Shown: positions 1 to 9,971 of the stretch, piece after piece | How positions within the stretch are numbered: the stretch's first letter is position 1 | Layout: each line of letters begins with the position of its first letter | NCBI RefSeq assembly: GCF_002733835.1 | Contig: NZ_NVWY01000020.1 | Coordinates: 1 to 36,485, forward strand | DNA length: 36,485 nucleotides | Direction: 5' to 3' | DNA from: Alcanivorax sp. | GTDB taxonomy: Bacteria > Pseudomonadota > Gammaproteobacteria > Pseudomonadales > Alcanivoracaceae | Translations under genes and position numbers: made by a program | Notes under the pieces: model-generated | Databases searched by the model: none | Seen by the model: the letters and a program-made list of their open reading frames with translations, nothing else | Told to the model about the DNA's origin: nothing

Positions 1-587
1 GGCGCACGGTGGCGGTCATGGGCAGTGGCCCGGATTGTATCTACCCGCCCCGCCATGGCCTGCTGGCCAGCCAGATTGTGGAGAACGGCGGGGCGCTGGT
101 ATCGGAATTTGCACCGGGCGCGCGCCCGCTGCCGGCTCAATTTCCCATGCGTAATCGCATTATCAGTGGGCTCAGCCTGGCCACCATTGTGGTGGAGGCA
201 GCCATCAAGAGTGGGTCGCTGATCACTGCACGGACGGCGCTGTCCCAGGGGCGTGAAGTGTTTGCGATTCCGGGCGGTATCCATAATCCACTCAGCAAGG
301 GTTGCCACCAGTTGTTGCGCGATGGCGCCAACTGGCTGGAGTCCGTGGACGATATTTTTCAGGCCTTTGGGGATTTCCAGCGTAGCGTGGAAGCCAGTGG
401 CATTCGTTGCGACCCGCCGGCGCTGCTTGCCCACCTGACCAGTGGCCTGAACTCGCTGGATGCGTTGCAGGAGCGTACCGGGATGCCCATGCCCGAGCTG
501 GCCGGGCAGCTGGCGGATCTGGAGCTGGAGGGCTGGGTGGAACGGGTGGCGGGCGGCTATCTGAAACGCCAGACCAGCGATGTCTGA
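1..587 (+). CDS. dprA: DNA-processing protein DprA, 3' part
   Basis: The reading frame is open from the first base (first whole codon at 3) to the TGA at 585-587, so the gene is cut by the window edge. The valine codon at 9 is unlikely to be the start, because the Rossmann-like strand with MGSGPD and YPPRH belongs to the middle of DprA. DprA binds incoming single-stranded DNA and loads RecA during transformation. Supporting motifs are FPMRNRIISGLS, then SGSLITA, then the AIPGG stretch that ends the nucleotide-binding fold. The last 65 or so residues look like the C-terminal winged-helix domain. It heads a co-directional block with tsaC, hemF and aroE, an order also known near the origin in Pseudomonas. 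Family assignment is firm; the competence role is inferred. Confidence 0.93.
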   Translation, partial: RTVAVMGSGPDCIYPPRHGLLASQIVENGGALVSEFAPGARPLPAQFPMRNRIISGLSLATIVVEAAIKSGSLITARTALSQGREVFAIPGGIHNPLSKGCHQLLRDGANWLESVDDIFQAFGDFQRSVEASGIRCDPPALLAHLTSGLNSLDALQERTGMPMPELAGQLADLELEGWVERVAGGYLKRQTSDV

Positions 588-651
588 TCGGCAGACTTGA
601 GTCGCCGGGCTGTGCAGGGTAATTTGCCGCTTTTGCTTTCAGGGCGTCGTC

Positions 652-2971
<2,320 letters not shown>

Positions 2972-2977
2972 CCTGCC

Positions 2978-3424
2978 ATGAGCGATGGCGCGGTAATGTA
3001 CGAAGTGGTGTATGCCTCCGTGGTCAGCCTGGCCATGGTGCTGACCACGGTGACGCTGCATTACTGGACGCTGGCGGGGCTGTCTGGCCTGCTTAAACGT
3101 TGGCCGGATTTTCGGGGTGAAATCCTGGTGGTTGTTATCGCCATGTTCGCGGCCCATATGGTGGAAATCAGCCTCTATGCCTGGGTGTACCTGCTGCTGG
3201 ATGTGGGGGACACCGCCATGGGTATTGGTGGGGCGGTGAACGGCAGCTTTCTTGACCACCTGTATTTTTCTGCCGCTTGCTATACCTCTCTGGGGCTGGG
3301 GGATCTGTTCCCGGTGGGTACCCTGCGTTTGATTGCCGGGGTGCAAGCACTGAATGGTTTGATACTGATAACCTGGTCTGCGTCGTTTGCGTTTCTGGTG
3401 ATGCAGCGCCGCTGGCGTTTTTAA
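2978..3424 (+). CDS. Small pore-domain ion-channel-like membrane protein
   Basis: This 148-residue protein has two hydrophobic helices near residues 8-35 and 48-75, then a short re-entrant stretch YTSLGLGDLFP, then a last helix near 118-142. The stretch resembles the pore loop of two-helix potassium channels (family Ion_trans_2), where the filter reads TVGYGD; here it reads SLGLGD, with leucine in place of tyrosine. The helix-loop-helix order fits that family with one extra N-terminal helix. The start ATG at 2978 lies 6 bases after aroE and has no clear Shine-Dalgarno, suggesting coupled translation. Ion selectivity cannot be read from the sequence. Channel assignment is moderate; membrane protein is near certain. 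Confidence 0.65.
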   Translation: MSDGAVMYEVVYASVVSLAMVLTTVTLHYWTLAGLSGLLKRWPDFRGEILVVVIAMFAAHMVEISLYAWVYLLLDVGDTAMGIGGAVNGSFLDHLYFSAACYTSLGLGDLFPVGTLRLIAGVQALNGLILITWSASFAFLVMQRRWRF

Positions 3425-3485
3425 TCACGTTTCGACGGTATCGTACGTGCTCGGGGCTCTTGAGCCCGTTATCACTGGGTGAAGT

Positions 3486-4466
3486 ATGTCCCTGCGTTTT
3501 GTTCTGTTATTAAGCGTTTTTTTACCACTGCCGGTGCTGGCTTCCACGCTGGGTTTCTCCTGGGATAACGACCTGTTCGTCGGTGCTGATGGGCAGTACA
3601 CCAATGGTGTGCGCATTAGCTGGGTGGGCGATGCCCATGACCATTGCGACAGTAATGGCAGTGTTACCTGTGGTCTGGCGGGCGTGTTGTCACCCTTGCC
3701 GGGTATCAGCCTGGATGATGAGAAACATGCCCTGACGCTGAGTCTGGAACAGGTCATGATCACCCCGGCGGATATCAGCCAAAGCGCCCCCAATTACGCG
3801 GACTTGCCCTATGCGGGATACAGCAATCTGGAGATGGGTTTGTTCAGCTGGAACGGCGACAGCCTGTTTGGTTACGGCGTGCGCCTGGGGGTGGTCGGCC
3901 CGGAGTCCGGGGCGGAGCAAAGCCAGAAACTGGTCCACAAGGTAACCGGCTCCACCGAACCGCAGGGCTGGGATAACCAGCTGGGAACCGACCTGATCGG
4001 TGGAGTTTACTTTATTAACGCCCGCCGCTTTCACCAGTTCCAATGGGACTCGGGATTTCAGGGCGAGCTGGGGTATGCCTGGGGCGTGGATGCCAACAAC
4101 TTCCATGGGACGGCAACGGCGGGCGGGTTTCTCCGGGTGGGCAGAAACCTGCCGCGCAACTTTATTCCCGATTATGCCGGTATCGGCACGACCGGTTCAC
4201 TGGTGGGCCTGTTCGATGGCAGCGGGTTTGGTTGGGAAGCGTTTGTGGCCAGCTTCGGTGAATACATCGGTTACTCCTACCTGGAACACCATGCCGAAGA
4301 ATACGATGTGGAAGCCCGCGATGGCGTGTTGGGGTTAGTGTTGGGCGGTGGTGTTCACTGGGACCGTTTTTCGTTCACCCTGACACTGCAAAGTTCCACA
4401 TCGCCCCTGCGTAGCAGCGATGACACCTTCAGCTTCGGCAATATGTCCTTCATGTGGCAGATCTGA
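3486..4466 (+). CDS. LpxR-like outer-membrane lipid A deacylase family protein (DUF2219)
   Basis: The 326-residue precursor starts with a signal peptide, probably cut after PVLA near residue 19. The mature protein opens with GFSWDNDLFVGADGQYTNG, which matches the conserved N-terminus of the LpxR/DUF2219 family. In Salmonella LpxR this region carries the Asn-Asp pair and other residues that remove the 3'-acyloxyacyl chain from lipid A in the outer membrane. Alternating beta-strand patterns and a C-terminal aromatic stretch ending FMWQI fit a 12-strand barrel. The catalytic histidine was not located with certainty, so activity is inferred from family. The TGA at 4464-4466 overlaps the first unit of the GAGCTAC array. 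Confidence 0.75.
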   Translation: MSLRFVLLLSVFLPLPVLASTLGFSWDNDLFVGADGQYTNGVRISWVGDAHDHCDSNGSVTCGLAGVLSPLPGISLDDEKHALTLSLEQVMITPADISQSAPNYADLPYAGYSNLEMGLFSWNGDSLFGYGVRLGVVGPESGAEQSQKLVHKVTGSTEPQGWDNQLGTDLIGGVYFINARRFHQFQWDSGFQGELGYAWGVDANNFHGTATAGGFLRVGRNLPRNFIPDYAGIGTTGSLVGLFDGSGFGWEAFVASFGEYIGYSYLEHHAEEYDVEARDGVLGLVLGGGVHWDRFSFTLTLQSSTSPLRSSDDTFSFGNMSFMWQI

Positions 4467-4550
4467 GCTACGAGCTACGAGCTACGAGCTACGAGCTACG
4501 AGCTACGAGCTACGAGCTACGAGCTACGAGCTACGAGCTACGAGCTACGA
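4465..4550 (+). repeat. Perfect tandem heptamer array, (GAGCTAC)x12
   Basis: Twelve exact copies of GAGCTAC run from 4465 to 4548, followed by a partial GA. The first unit overlaps the stop codon of the LpxR-like gene. It is the longest and only perfect heptamer array in the window. A related but different array occupies the other end of this convergent intergenic region (4619-4646). Between them a short pair AAACCGG (4564-4570) and CCGGTTT (4602-4608), flanked by A and T runs, could form a weak two-way terminator. Confidence 0.95.
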
Positions 4551-4618
4551 AAAAAGATAGGAAAAACCGGAAAAGTTCCTCGAGATCGGTGATTTTTACA
4601 GCCGGTTTAATGTTTTTC

Positions 4619-4646
4619 TGGCAGCTAGCTGCTCGTCGCTAGCTGC
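4619..4646 (-). repeat. Heptamer array at the gamma carbonic anhydrase stop codon
   Basis: Read on the minus strand, four consecutive 7-base units follow a loose GCNGCNA pattern, with GCAGCTA occurring twice. The stop codon of the carbonic anhydrase gene (4639-4641) lies inside it, so the last serines of the protein are encoded by repeat-like sequence. It faces the GAGCTAC array across about 70 bases. Confidence 0.6.
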
Positions 4647-5175
4647 TGCTTTTCAAATACCGGTCTTTCAAGCGCACATAATTCCCCGCCACATAGGGCA
4701 AAAAGGCTTTCTCTTCCTCGGTGAGTGGACGCACCTGTCGCGCGGGTTGACCGCGATACAGATAGCCGCTTTCCAGACGTTTGCCCGGCCCGACCAGGGA
4801 GCCGGCGGCGACGATGACATCGTCTTCCACGATGGCGCCGTCCATGATGATCGCCTGCATGCCCACCATGACTCGGTTGCCCAGGGTGCAGCCGTGCAGC
4901 ATGGCCTGGTGAGCGAGGGTCACATCGTCGCCGATCTGCAGCCCGAAGCCGCCGGGGTTGAAGGTGGAGTCGTGGGTAATGTGCAGCACTGCGTTATCCT
5001 GAATGCTGACCCGGGCGCCAATGCGGATGGCATGCATGTCGCCACGGATTACCGCCTTCGGCCACACGGAACAATCGTCGCCCAGAGTGACCTCGCCGAT
5101 CACCGTAGCGTCCTCGTCCACATATACCCGTTTACCCAACTGCGGGGCCTTGTCTTCAAAGCGGCGAATCCCCAT
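4639..5175 (-). CDS. Gamma-type carbonic anhydrase-like hexapeptide protein (YrdA family)
   Basis: The 178-residue protein is a left-handed beta-helix built from hexapeptide repeats (for example VIGEVT, VTLAHQ, VIVAAG). Metal-ligand histidines of gamma carbonic anhydrases are recognisable at H65, H89 and H94, the last two five residues apart as in Cam. The start was placed at the ATG ending at 5175 (MGIRRFEDK); the longer frame upstream reads into unlikely sequence and the divergent prlC leader. YrdA-like members often show little CO2-hydrating activity and some have other acyl or metal roles, so the enzymatic call is by family only. It is divergent from prlC, an arrangement known in Pseudomonas. 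Confidence 0.88.
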   Translation of the reverse strand: MGIRRFEDKAPQLGKRVYVDEDATVIGEVTLGDDCSVWPKAVIRGDMHAIRIGARVSIQDNAVLHITHDSTFNPGGFGLQIGDDVTLAHQAMLHGCTLGNRVMVGMQAIIMDGAIVEDDVIVAAGSLVGPGKRLESGYLYRGQPARQVRPLTEEEKAFLPYVAGNYVRLKDRYLKSSS

Positions 5176-5221
5176 CACTGATACACTCGATAGTTCAAAT
5201 TCATGGTTACAGGGGCACCTT

Positions 5222-5410
5222 TTGCAGACGCCCGCTCGTATACTGATAGCCATATTGATCTTGCTTGGCGTTTTTCTGCTAAGCAAGTGGCTGATATTCC
5301 AGACGCTGTTGCAGCCGGACGATACCGCTCGCCATCGGTTGCCAGCCGCGCAGACACACGCTGAACCCGGAGCAGGACAGGACACCCATGAGCAACAATC
5401 CGCTGATTGA
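5222..5410 (+). CDS. Possible small membrane protein overlapping the prlC start
   Basis: A TTG at 5222 is preceded at good distance by AGGGG (5211-5215) and opens a 62-residue frame. It has one strong transmembrane helix, ARILIAILILLGVFLLSKW, followed by a polar tail rich in Gln, Ala and Pro. It ends 23 bases inside prlC in another frame. The hydrophobic helix, the ribosome site and the otherwise empty leader argue for a real gene; the non-ATG start and lack of a recognised family argue against. It could instead be a chance frame in the prlC leader. Confidence 0.42.
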   Translation: MQTPARILIAILILLGVFLLSKWLIFQTLLQPDDTARHRLPAAQTHAEPGAGQDTHEQQSAD

Positions 5411-7421
5411 TTACCCGGCACTTCCTCCTTTTTCACAGATCCAGCCCGAGCATGTACTTCCTGCCGTGGAGCAGCTGGTGGCAGAGGGCCGTGCCCGTAT
5501 TGAGCAGGTGCTGGCGGAGGGAAACTTCGACTACGCGCATCTGGTACAGGCGCTGGACCAGGAAGATGACCGACTTGGCAAGGCTTTCGGCCCGGCCGGG
5601 CATTTGAATGCTGTGGCCCAGAATGAAGCCTTGCGCAATGCCTACAACAGTTGCTTGCCCCTGCTTAGCGAATACGGGACTGAGGTGGGACAAAATGCGG
5701 CGCTTTGTGCGGCCTATCAGGCGCTGCGTGACAGCGAACAGTGGTTAACACTGAACGAAGCCCAGCAGAAAGATATCGACAACACCTTGCGTGATTTTCG
5801 TTTGTCCGGGGTGGATCTGCCGGAGGAAAAGAAAGCGCAATATATGGCGAACTCCAAGCGCTTGTCTGAACTGACCAGTAAATTCTCGGACAACGCCCTT
5901 GATGCTACCCAGGCGTGGAGCAAGCACATCACCGATGAAAACGAACTCGATGGCTTGCCCGACAGCGCCAAGGCCGGTGCTGCTGATCGCGCCAAAGCCG
6001 ACGAAAAAGACGGCTGGCTACTGACCCTGGATGCCCCGGTATTTATTGCGGTGATGAGCCACTGTAAAAACGCAGAATTGCGCAAGGAAATGTACACCGC
6101 CTGGACCACCAAGGCTTCTGATCAGGGGCCGCAGGCGGGCCAGTTTGATAATGCGGCGATCATGGATGAGATCCTTGCGCTGCGGCACAAGCAGGCTCAA
6201 TTGCTGGGCTTCGCCAATTACGCGGAAGAATCCCTGGCCACCAAAATGGCGCGGGATGTGAATGAGGTCGTACAGTTTCTCGAAGACCTGGCCCGCCGCG
6301 CCAAGCCCCAGGCGGAACAGGAGCTGGCAGAACTGAAAGCCTTTGCGGCGGAGCAAGGCGCCGGTGATTTAAACCCCTGGGATATCGGTTTCTGGAGCGA
6401 ACGTTTGCGTGAAGCACGCTACGATATTTCCGAAGAAGAGCTGCGCCCCTGGTTCCCGGCGGACACGGTTATCAATGGCATGTTTTCTGTAGTTGGCAAG
6501 TTGTTCGGCATTCAGTTCAAACAACGAAAAGACGTGGATACCTGGCACGAGGATGTGCGCTTCTACGAATTGGTGGATGATGATGGCAGTGTACGTGCGG
6601 CTTTCTATCTGGACATGTATGCCCGCACCGGGAAACGCGGTGGCGCCTGGATGGACGATGCGCGTATTCGTCGCCGCCAGCCCGACGGCAGCCTGCAAAC
6701 CCCGGTCGCCTACCTGACCTGTAACTTTGCACCGCCCGCCGGTGGCAAGCCGGGCCTGTTGACCCACGACGAAGTGGTCACCCTGTTCCATGAATTCGGC
6801 CATGGCCTGCACCACATGCTGACCGAGCAAGACGTGTCCGGTATTTCCGGAATTAATGGCGTGGCCTGGGATGCGGTGGAACTGCCCAGCCAGTTTCTGG
6901 AAAACTGGTGCTGGACCGAGGAAGGCATCGCGCTGATTTCCGGCCATTACCAAACCGGTGAGCCGCTGCCGAAAGAAAAACTGGAAAAGATGCTTGCCGC
7001 GAAAAACTTTCAGTGTGCCATGCAGATGGTGCGGCAAATCGAATTTTCCCTGTTCGATATGCGAATCCACGCGGAGTATCAACCGGGCCTGAATATTTAT
7101 CAGGTATTGAATGAAGTGCGCGAACAGGTGGCGGTTATTCAACCGCCCGCCTTTAACCGTTTCCCCAACAGCTTCGGGCATATTTTTGCCGGCGGTTATG
7201 CGGCGGGTTACTACAGCTACAAGTGGGCAGAAGTCCTATCGGCAGATGCCTATTCCCGCTTTGAAGAAGAAGGCGAGTTCAACGAAGAAACCGGCCGCGC
7301 GTTCCGCACGGAAATTCTCGCCAAGGGCGGCAGCCGCGAACCCATGGAATTGTTCAAGGCATTCCGTGGCCGCGAGCCCAGCGTGGAGCCACTGCTGCGT
7401 CATTGCGGTATTAATGGATAA
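5388..7421 (+). CDS. prlC: Oligopeptidase A (M3 family zinc peptidase)
   Basis: PrlC (OpdA) is a cytoplasmic zinc metallopeptidase that degrades short peptides, including cleaved signal peptides. The 677-residue length matches E. coli OpdA (680). The zinc site HEFGH is at residues 468-472, and E498 in VELPSQF is the probable third ligand. The C-terminal FGHIFAGGYAAGYYSYKWAE stretch is also typical of M3 peptidases. ATG at 5388 with GGACAGGAC upstream. The yheV-like gene follows after a repeat-bearing gap, as in Pseudomonas. Confidence 0.96.
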   Translation: MSNNPLIDYPALPPFSQIQPEHVLPAVEQLVAEGRARIEQVLAEGNFDYAHLVQALDQEDDRLGKAFGPAGHLNAVAQNEALRNAYNSCLPLLSEYGTEVGQNAALCAAYQALRDSEQWLTLNEAQQKDIDNTLRDFRLSGVDLPEEKKAQYMANSKRLSELTSKFSDNALDATQAWSKHITDENELDGLPDSAKAGAADRAKADEKDGWLLTLDAPVFIAVMSHCKNAELRKEMYTAWTTKASDQGPQAGQFDNAAIMDEILALRHKQAQLLGFANYAEESLATKMARDVNEVVQFLEDLARRAKPQAEQELAELKAFAAEQGAGDLNPWDIGFWSERLREARYDISEEELRPWFPADTVINGMFSVVGKLFGIQFKQRKDVDTWHEDVRFYELVDDDGSVRAAFYLDMYARTGKRGGAWMDDARIRRRQPDGSLQTPVAYLTCNFAPPAGGKPGLLTHDEVVTLFHEFGHGLHHMLTEQDVSGISGINGVAWDAVELPSQFLENWCWTEEGIALISGHYQTGEPLPKEKLEKMLAAKNFQCAMQMVRQIEFSLFDMRIHAEYQPGLNIYQVLNEVREQVAVIQPPAFNRFPNSFGHIFAGGYAAGYYSYKWAEVLSADAYSRFEEEGEFNEETGRAFRTEILAKGGSREPMELFKAFRGREPSVEPLLRHCGING

Positions 7422-7486
7422 AACGCTTGATGCCAAACGCCCGATGCCCGACGGCAATGTGTCCGGCATCGGGTGTTTGCCGTTAA
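7421..7486. repeat. Inverted pair of GCRT-class heptamer arrays between prlC and yheV
   Basis: On the minus strand, units GCATCGG, GCGTTTG and GCATCAA run from 7447 down to 7427; on the plus strand GCATCGG and GTGTTTG run from 7466 to 7479. The two arms (7434-7452 and 7461-7479) pair over 19 positions with 17 matches around an 8-base loop, giving a strong hairpin directly after the prlC stop. The right arm ends next to the yheV ribosome site at 7489-7495. Confidence 0.8.
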
Positions 7487-7499
7487 GCGGAGGAATGTT

Positions 7500-7700
7500 A
7501 TGAAACGCCAGTTTATTGCCGGGGCAACCTGCCCGGAATGTGGGCAGATGGACAAGATACAGCGCATTATCGATGGCGACAGCCAGTGGATGGAATGTGT
7601 GGCCTGCGGGGCGAAAAAAAGTCTGGACGACAAGCCGCCAGCGGAAGCCACCGATGCACTGGCCCAACCAGTGACCCTGCAGCCTGGCCCCAAAAAATAG
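7500..7700 (+). CDS. yheV: YheV-like putative zinc-ribbon protein (DUF2387)
   Basis: A 66-residue protein that starts MKRQFIAGATCPECGQ and contains a second pair in CVACG, so four cysteines (CPEC and CVAC) can bind one zinc ion. This matches the YheV/DUF2387 family of small putative metal-binding proteins, whose function is not established. The start at 7500 is set by a strong GGAGGAA at 7489-7495; the frame is open further upstream through the repeat but lacks a better start. Its place after prlC is the same as in Pseudomonas. Confidence 0.88.
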   Translation: MKRQFIAGATCPECGQMDKIQRIIDGDSQWMECVACGAKKSLDDKPPAEATDALAQPVTLQPGPKK

Positions 7701-7723
7701 ATTGTTCCCGCTATTTTACAATG

Positions 7724-7747
7724 GACGAAGCGCTAATGCGCTTCGTC
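7724..7747. terminator. Strong hairpin after yheV
   Basis: A perfect 10-bp stem (GACGAAGCGC with GCGCTTCGTC) closes a 4-base TAAT loop 24 bases after the yheV stop. No T run follows, so it may be a terminator of non-classical form or a 3'-end stabiliser. The rest of 7701-7851 holds nothing gene-like; a second, weaker stem CAACCC/GGGTTG lies at 7829-7846. Confidence 0.5.
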
Positions 7748-7851
7748 ACCTCTGATCCTGCTTCAAGTTAATGCCCGTAGTGCCTGGATCTAAGTCAGCA
7801 GCCTTGCCGCTTTATCTCACCACGCAACCCTTCCCGGGGTTGTGATTTCAA

Positions 7852-7879
7852 GCGTCAGGCATCCGGCGTTGGGCATTCG
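7852..7879 (-). repeat. GCRT-class heptamer array after the hydrolase gene
   Basis: Four consecutive 7-base units are read on the plus strand as GCGTCAG, GCATCCG, GCGTTGG and GCATTCG. They start 12 bases beyond the stop of the minus-strand hydrolase gene (7892). On that strand the order is stop codon, array, then the CAACCC/GGGTTG hairpin at 7829-7846, the same layout as at fpr and ridA. Confidence 0.78.
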
Positions 7880-7891
7880 GCAAAGCAGATA

Positions 7892-8752
7892 TCAGGCCCA
7901 GTCACCCAGCCATTTTTTCTTCGCCTTTTCCACCAGATCGCGGGCATCGTGTTGCCACGGGTGGAAGCGCGGGCTGTAGAACTTGAAGTAGGACGGTAGC
8001 AGTTTGCGGAATACGCCGGGTTTGCCCCACATGTAATTGAGGCCGCCCAGCCAGGATTTCACATTGGTCAGCTCGCCCTGTTCCTTCATCAGCTGTGCCA
8101 GATGCAGGGTAGAAAACAGCGGGAATAAAACGCTGACCAGTGCCATTTCCGTGACGCGGGTGAATTCGCTGCCGCCGATGTGTTTGTACACATCAAACGC
8201 CACGGCCTTGTGCTCGGATTCTTCAATGGCATGCCAGGCCCAGATCGGTGCCATGCGCGGATCCATTTCATCCAGGGCGTCATATTTGAGCAGGAATTCT
8301 TCCGCCATCAGTGCGGTGAAATGCTCCACGGCCACGGTGTGCGCCAGTTGCCGCTCCGGTGACAGATTCTTGCGCATCCAGTCCATGAAGCCCTGAATTT
8401 CACGATCCAGACGGCCAAGGCCGACGCCCCGTTCTTCCAGATAGCCATTGAGCAGCTTGTGTTCCTTGGAGTGATGGGCTTCCTGGCCGATAAAGGCGCG
8501 CACGGCTTTCTTCAGCTCCGGATCGCTAATGCGGTCCTGGTAATGCCGCACGGAATCAATGAAGAATCGCTCCCCGGCGGGGAAGCTGGCGGACAGGGCG
8601 CCCAGCAACAGGGTTTTTAGCGGGTCATTATCCCACCAGTATTTGGGCACATCGTCCGCCAGGTCGAAGTCCGGCTGGCGGACGGTGGGGATAACCATGG
8701 TCGGGCGGGCAGCGGTCGGATTGTTATGAAGCTGTTTTGCCGGTGCATTCAT
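7892..8752 (-). CDS. Metal-dependent hydrolase family protein (PF10118-like)
   Basis: A 286-residue cytoplasmic protein with EAHHSKEH and HAIEESEHKAVAFDVY motifs, plus a further conserved glutamate in AEEFLLK. The repeated E/H pairs on helices suggest a ferritin-like diiron centre, as proposed for the PF10118 'metal-dependent hydrolase' family; no substrate is established. The start at the ATG ending at 8752 has AGGAGG at ideal distance, which rules out the 37-residue extension. It is divergent from an AraC regulator across 94 bases, so that regulator is the natural candidate to control it. In Alcanivorax-type bacteria such pairs are common, but the link to lipid or alkane metabolism is a guess. 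Confidence 0.85.
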   Translation of the reverse strand: MNAPAKQLHNNPTAARPTMVIPTVRQPDFDLADDVPKYWWDNDPLKTLLLGALSASFPAGERFFIDSVRHYQDRISDPELKKAVRAFIGQEAHHSKEHKLLNGYLEERGVGLGRLDREIQGFMDWMRKNLSPERQLAHTVAVEHFTALMAEEFLLKYDALDEMDPRMAPIWAWHAIEESEHKAVAFDVYKHIGGSEFTRVTEMALVSVLFPLFSTLHLAQLMKEQGELTNVKSWLGGLNYMWGKPGVFRKLLPSYFKFYSPRFHPWQHDARDLVEKAKKKWLGDWA

Positions 8753-8846
8753 TTTGAGCCTCCTGGCGAAAAGGATACGTTGATGCTTGGCCCATACGGT
8801 ACTGGTGAGCGCCAGGAGTGCGTGAGATGCTGGGCGGACAAAGCAC

Positions 8847-9932
8847 TTGTCATTGGTGGCCAAATTGTCTGAATCCTTCCCCCTGATCGACTGGAGCCGT
8901 TTCCCTGACTGGACCCGCCAGCGCAGCCAGGCGGTGACCTATGTGCGCATGTTTGTGGAGGTGGCGACGCAGCGAGGTGTCTCCCGCGAGACCTTGCTGT
9001 CCACTGCGGGAGTGCCTGCAGCATTGCTGGAGGACCCATCCGGGCGGGTGTCCCTGCAGGAGACGGTACAGGTGTTTGCGGCCGCTGCCGCGCTGACCGG
9101 TGACGCTGCCATTGGCCTGGAGGTGGGGCAGCGAATGCCGCTCACGGCCCATGGCAGCCTGGGTTATGTGCTTATGTGTGCGAGCAGTGCCCGCGAGGCC
9201 ATTGGTCTGCTGGAGCGGTTCTGGCACCTGCGGGGTCGCAGTGTGGTTCTCAGCGTAAAGGAGGAGCGCGGCGGGCTGTTCTTCGAGTTGGTGCCGGAAG
9301 TGGTGTTGCCCGCTGCGGTGCGTGATGTGCTGCTCAGTTCCATGCTGGGCAGCATGGCCAGTGGCATGCAGTTTATTCTTCCTGACTTGTCGTTGGTGCC
9401 GGAAATCTGGCTGCAGGGCGAGCCGCCAACCTCTGGCCGTGCCATGGATGACGCGGCGGTGCCTGTGCGTTATCGCCAGGCACGGGCAGGCATCTGGGCG
9501 CCGGAAGCGGTGCAGTGGCTGGATAGCCCGCTGCCTACCGCCAATCCGGAAGCGCTGAGTCATGCCCTGGCCCAGTGTGAGCGGGAAAGCGCCTTGATGG
9601 CCCCCGGTGATACCTTGCTGCGTCAGGTGCGTGAGCTTTTGGTGCTGGGTGCGCACGGCTATCCGGCCCCGGAGCAGCTTGCCGAGCGCCTGCATCTGAC
9701 GCCCCGCACGTTGCGGCGCCGGTTGCAGGAACGGGGGCAGGGGTTCCAGTCGTTGCTGGAAGAAGCCCGATATCGGGACAGCCGCCACCTGCTGGCCAGT
9801 TCCGATATGGAAATTCAGCGTATCAGTGAGCTACTGGGCTTTGCCGACCCGGCCAATTTTACCCGTGCGTTCAAGGGCTGGATGGGCATGACACCCAGCC
9901 AGTGGCGCTCTCAGCATGCGGAGAAGGATTGA
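8847..9932 (+). CDS. AraC-family transcriptional regulator (Arabinose_bd-type N-terminus)
   Basis: About 361 residues if started at the TTG at 8847; TTG 8853 and GTG 8856 are nearby alternatives and no Shine-Dalgarno clearly decides. The N-terminal 200 or so residues resemble the PF12625 domain found in regulators such as OruR and ArgR-like AraC proteins. The C-terminal 100 residues hold the double helix-turn-helix, with LAERLHLTPRTLRRRLQERG as first helix pair and ISELLGFADPANFTRAFKGW as the second. It probably senses a small hydrophobic or amino acid-like ligand, which is inference. It lies between the divergent hydrolase and a co-directional oxidoreductase, either of which may be its target. 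Confidence 0.88.
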   Translation: MSLVAKLSESFPLIDWSRFPDWTRQRSQAVTYVRMFVEVATQRGVSRETLLSTAGVPAALLEDPSGRVSLQETVQVFAAAAALTGDAAIGLEVGQRMPLTAHGSLGYVLMCASSAREAIGLLERFWHLRGRSVVLSVKEERGGLFFELVPEVVLPAAVRDVLLSSMLGSMASGMQFILPDLSLVPEIWLQGEPPTSGRAMDDAAVPVRYRQARAGIWAPEAVQWLDSPLPTANPEALSHALAQCERESALMAPGDTLLRQVRELLVLGAHGYPAPEQLAERLHLTPRTLRRRLQERGQGFQSLLEEARYRDSRHLLASSDMEIQRISELLGFADPANFTRAFKGWMGMTPSQWRSQHAEKD

Positions 9933-9971
9933 TTCAATCGTGTTATCGCGCACGAAATTTCGGAGAGTCTC

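Noticed and set aside
4465..4550. Possible CRISPR array from regular repeats
   Set aside because: Units are 7 bases with no spacers and no cas genes nearby.
3486..4642. Phase-variable repeat inside the LpxR-like gene
   Set aside because: The repeat starts at the stop codon, so copy number does not shift the reading frame.
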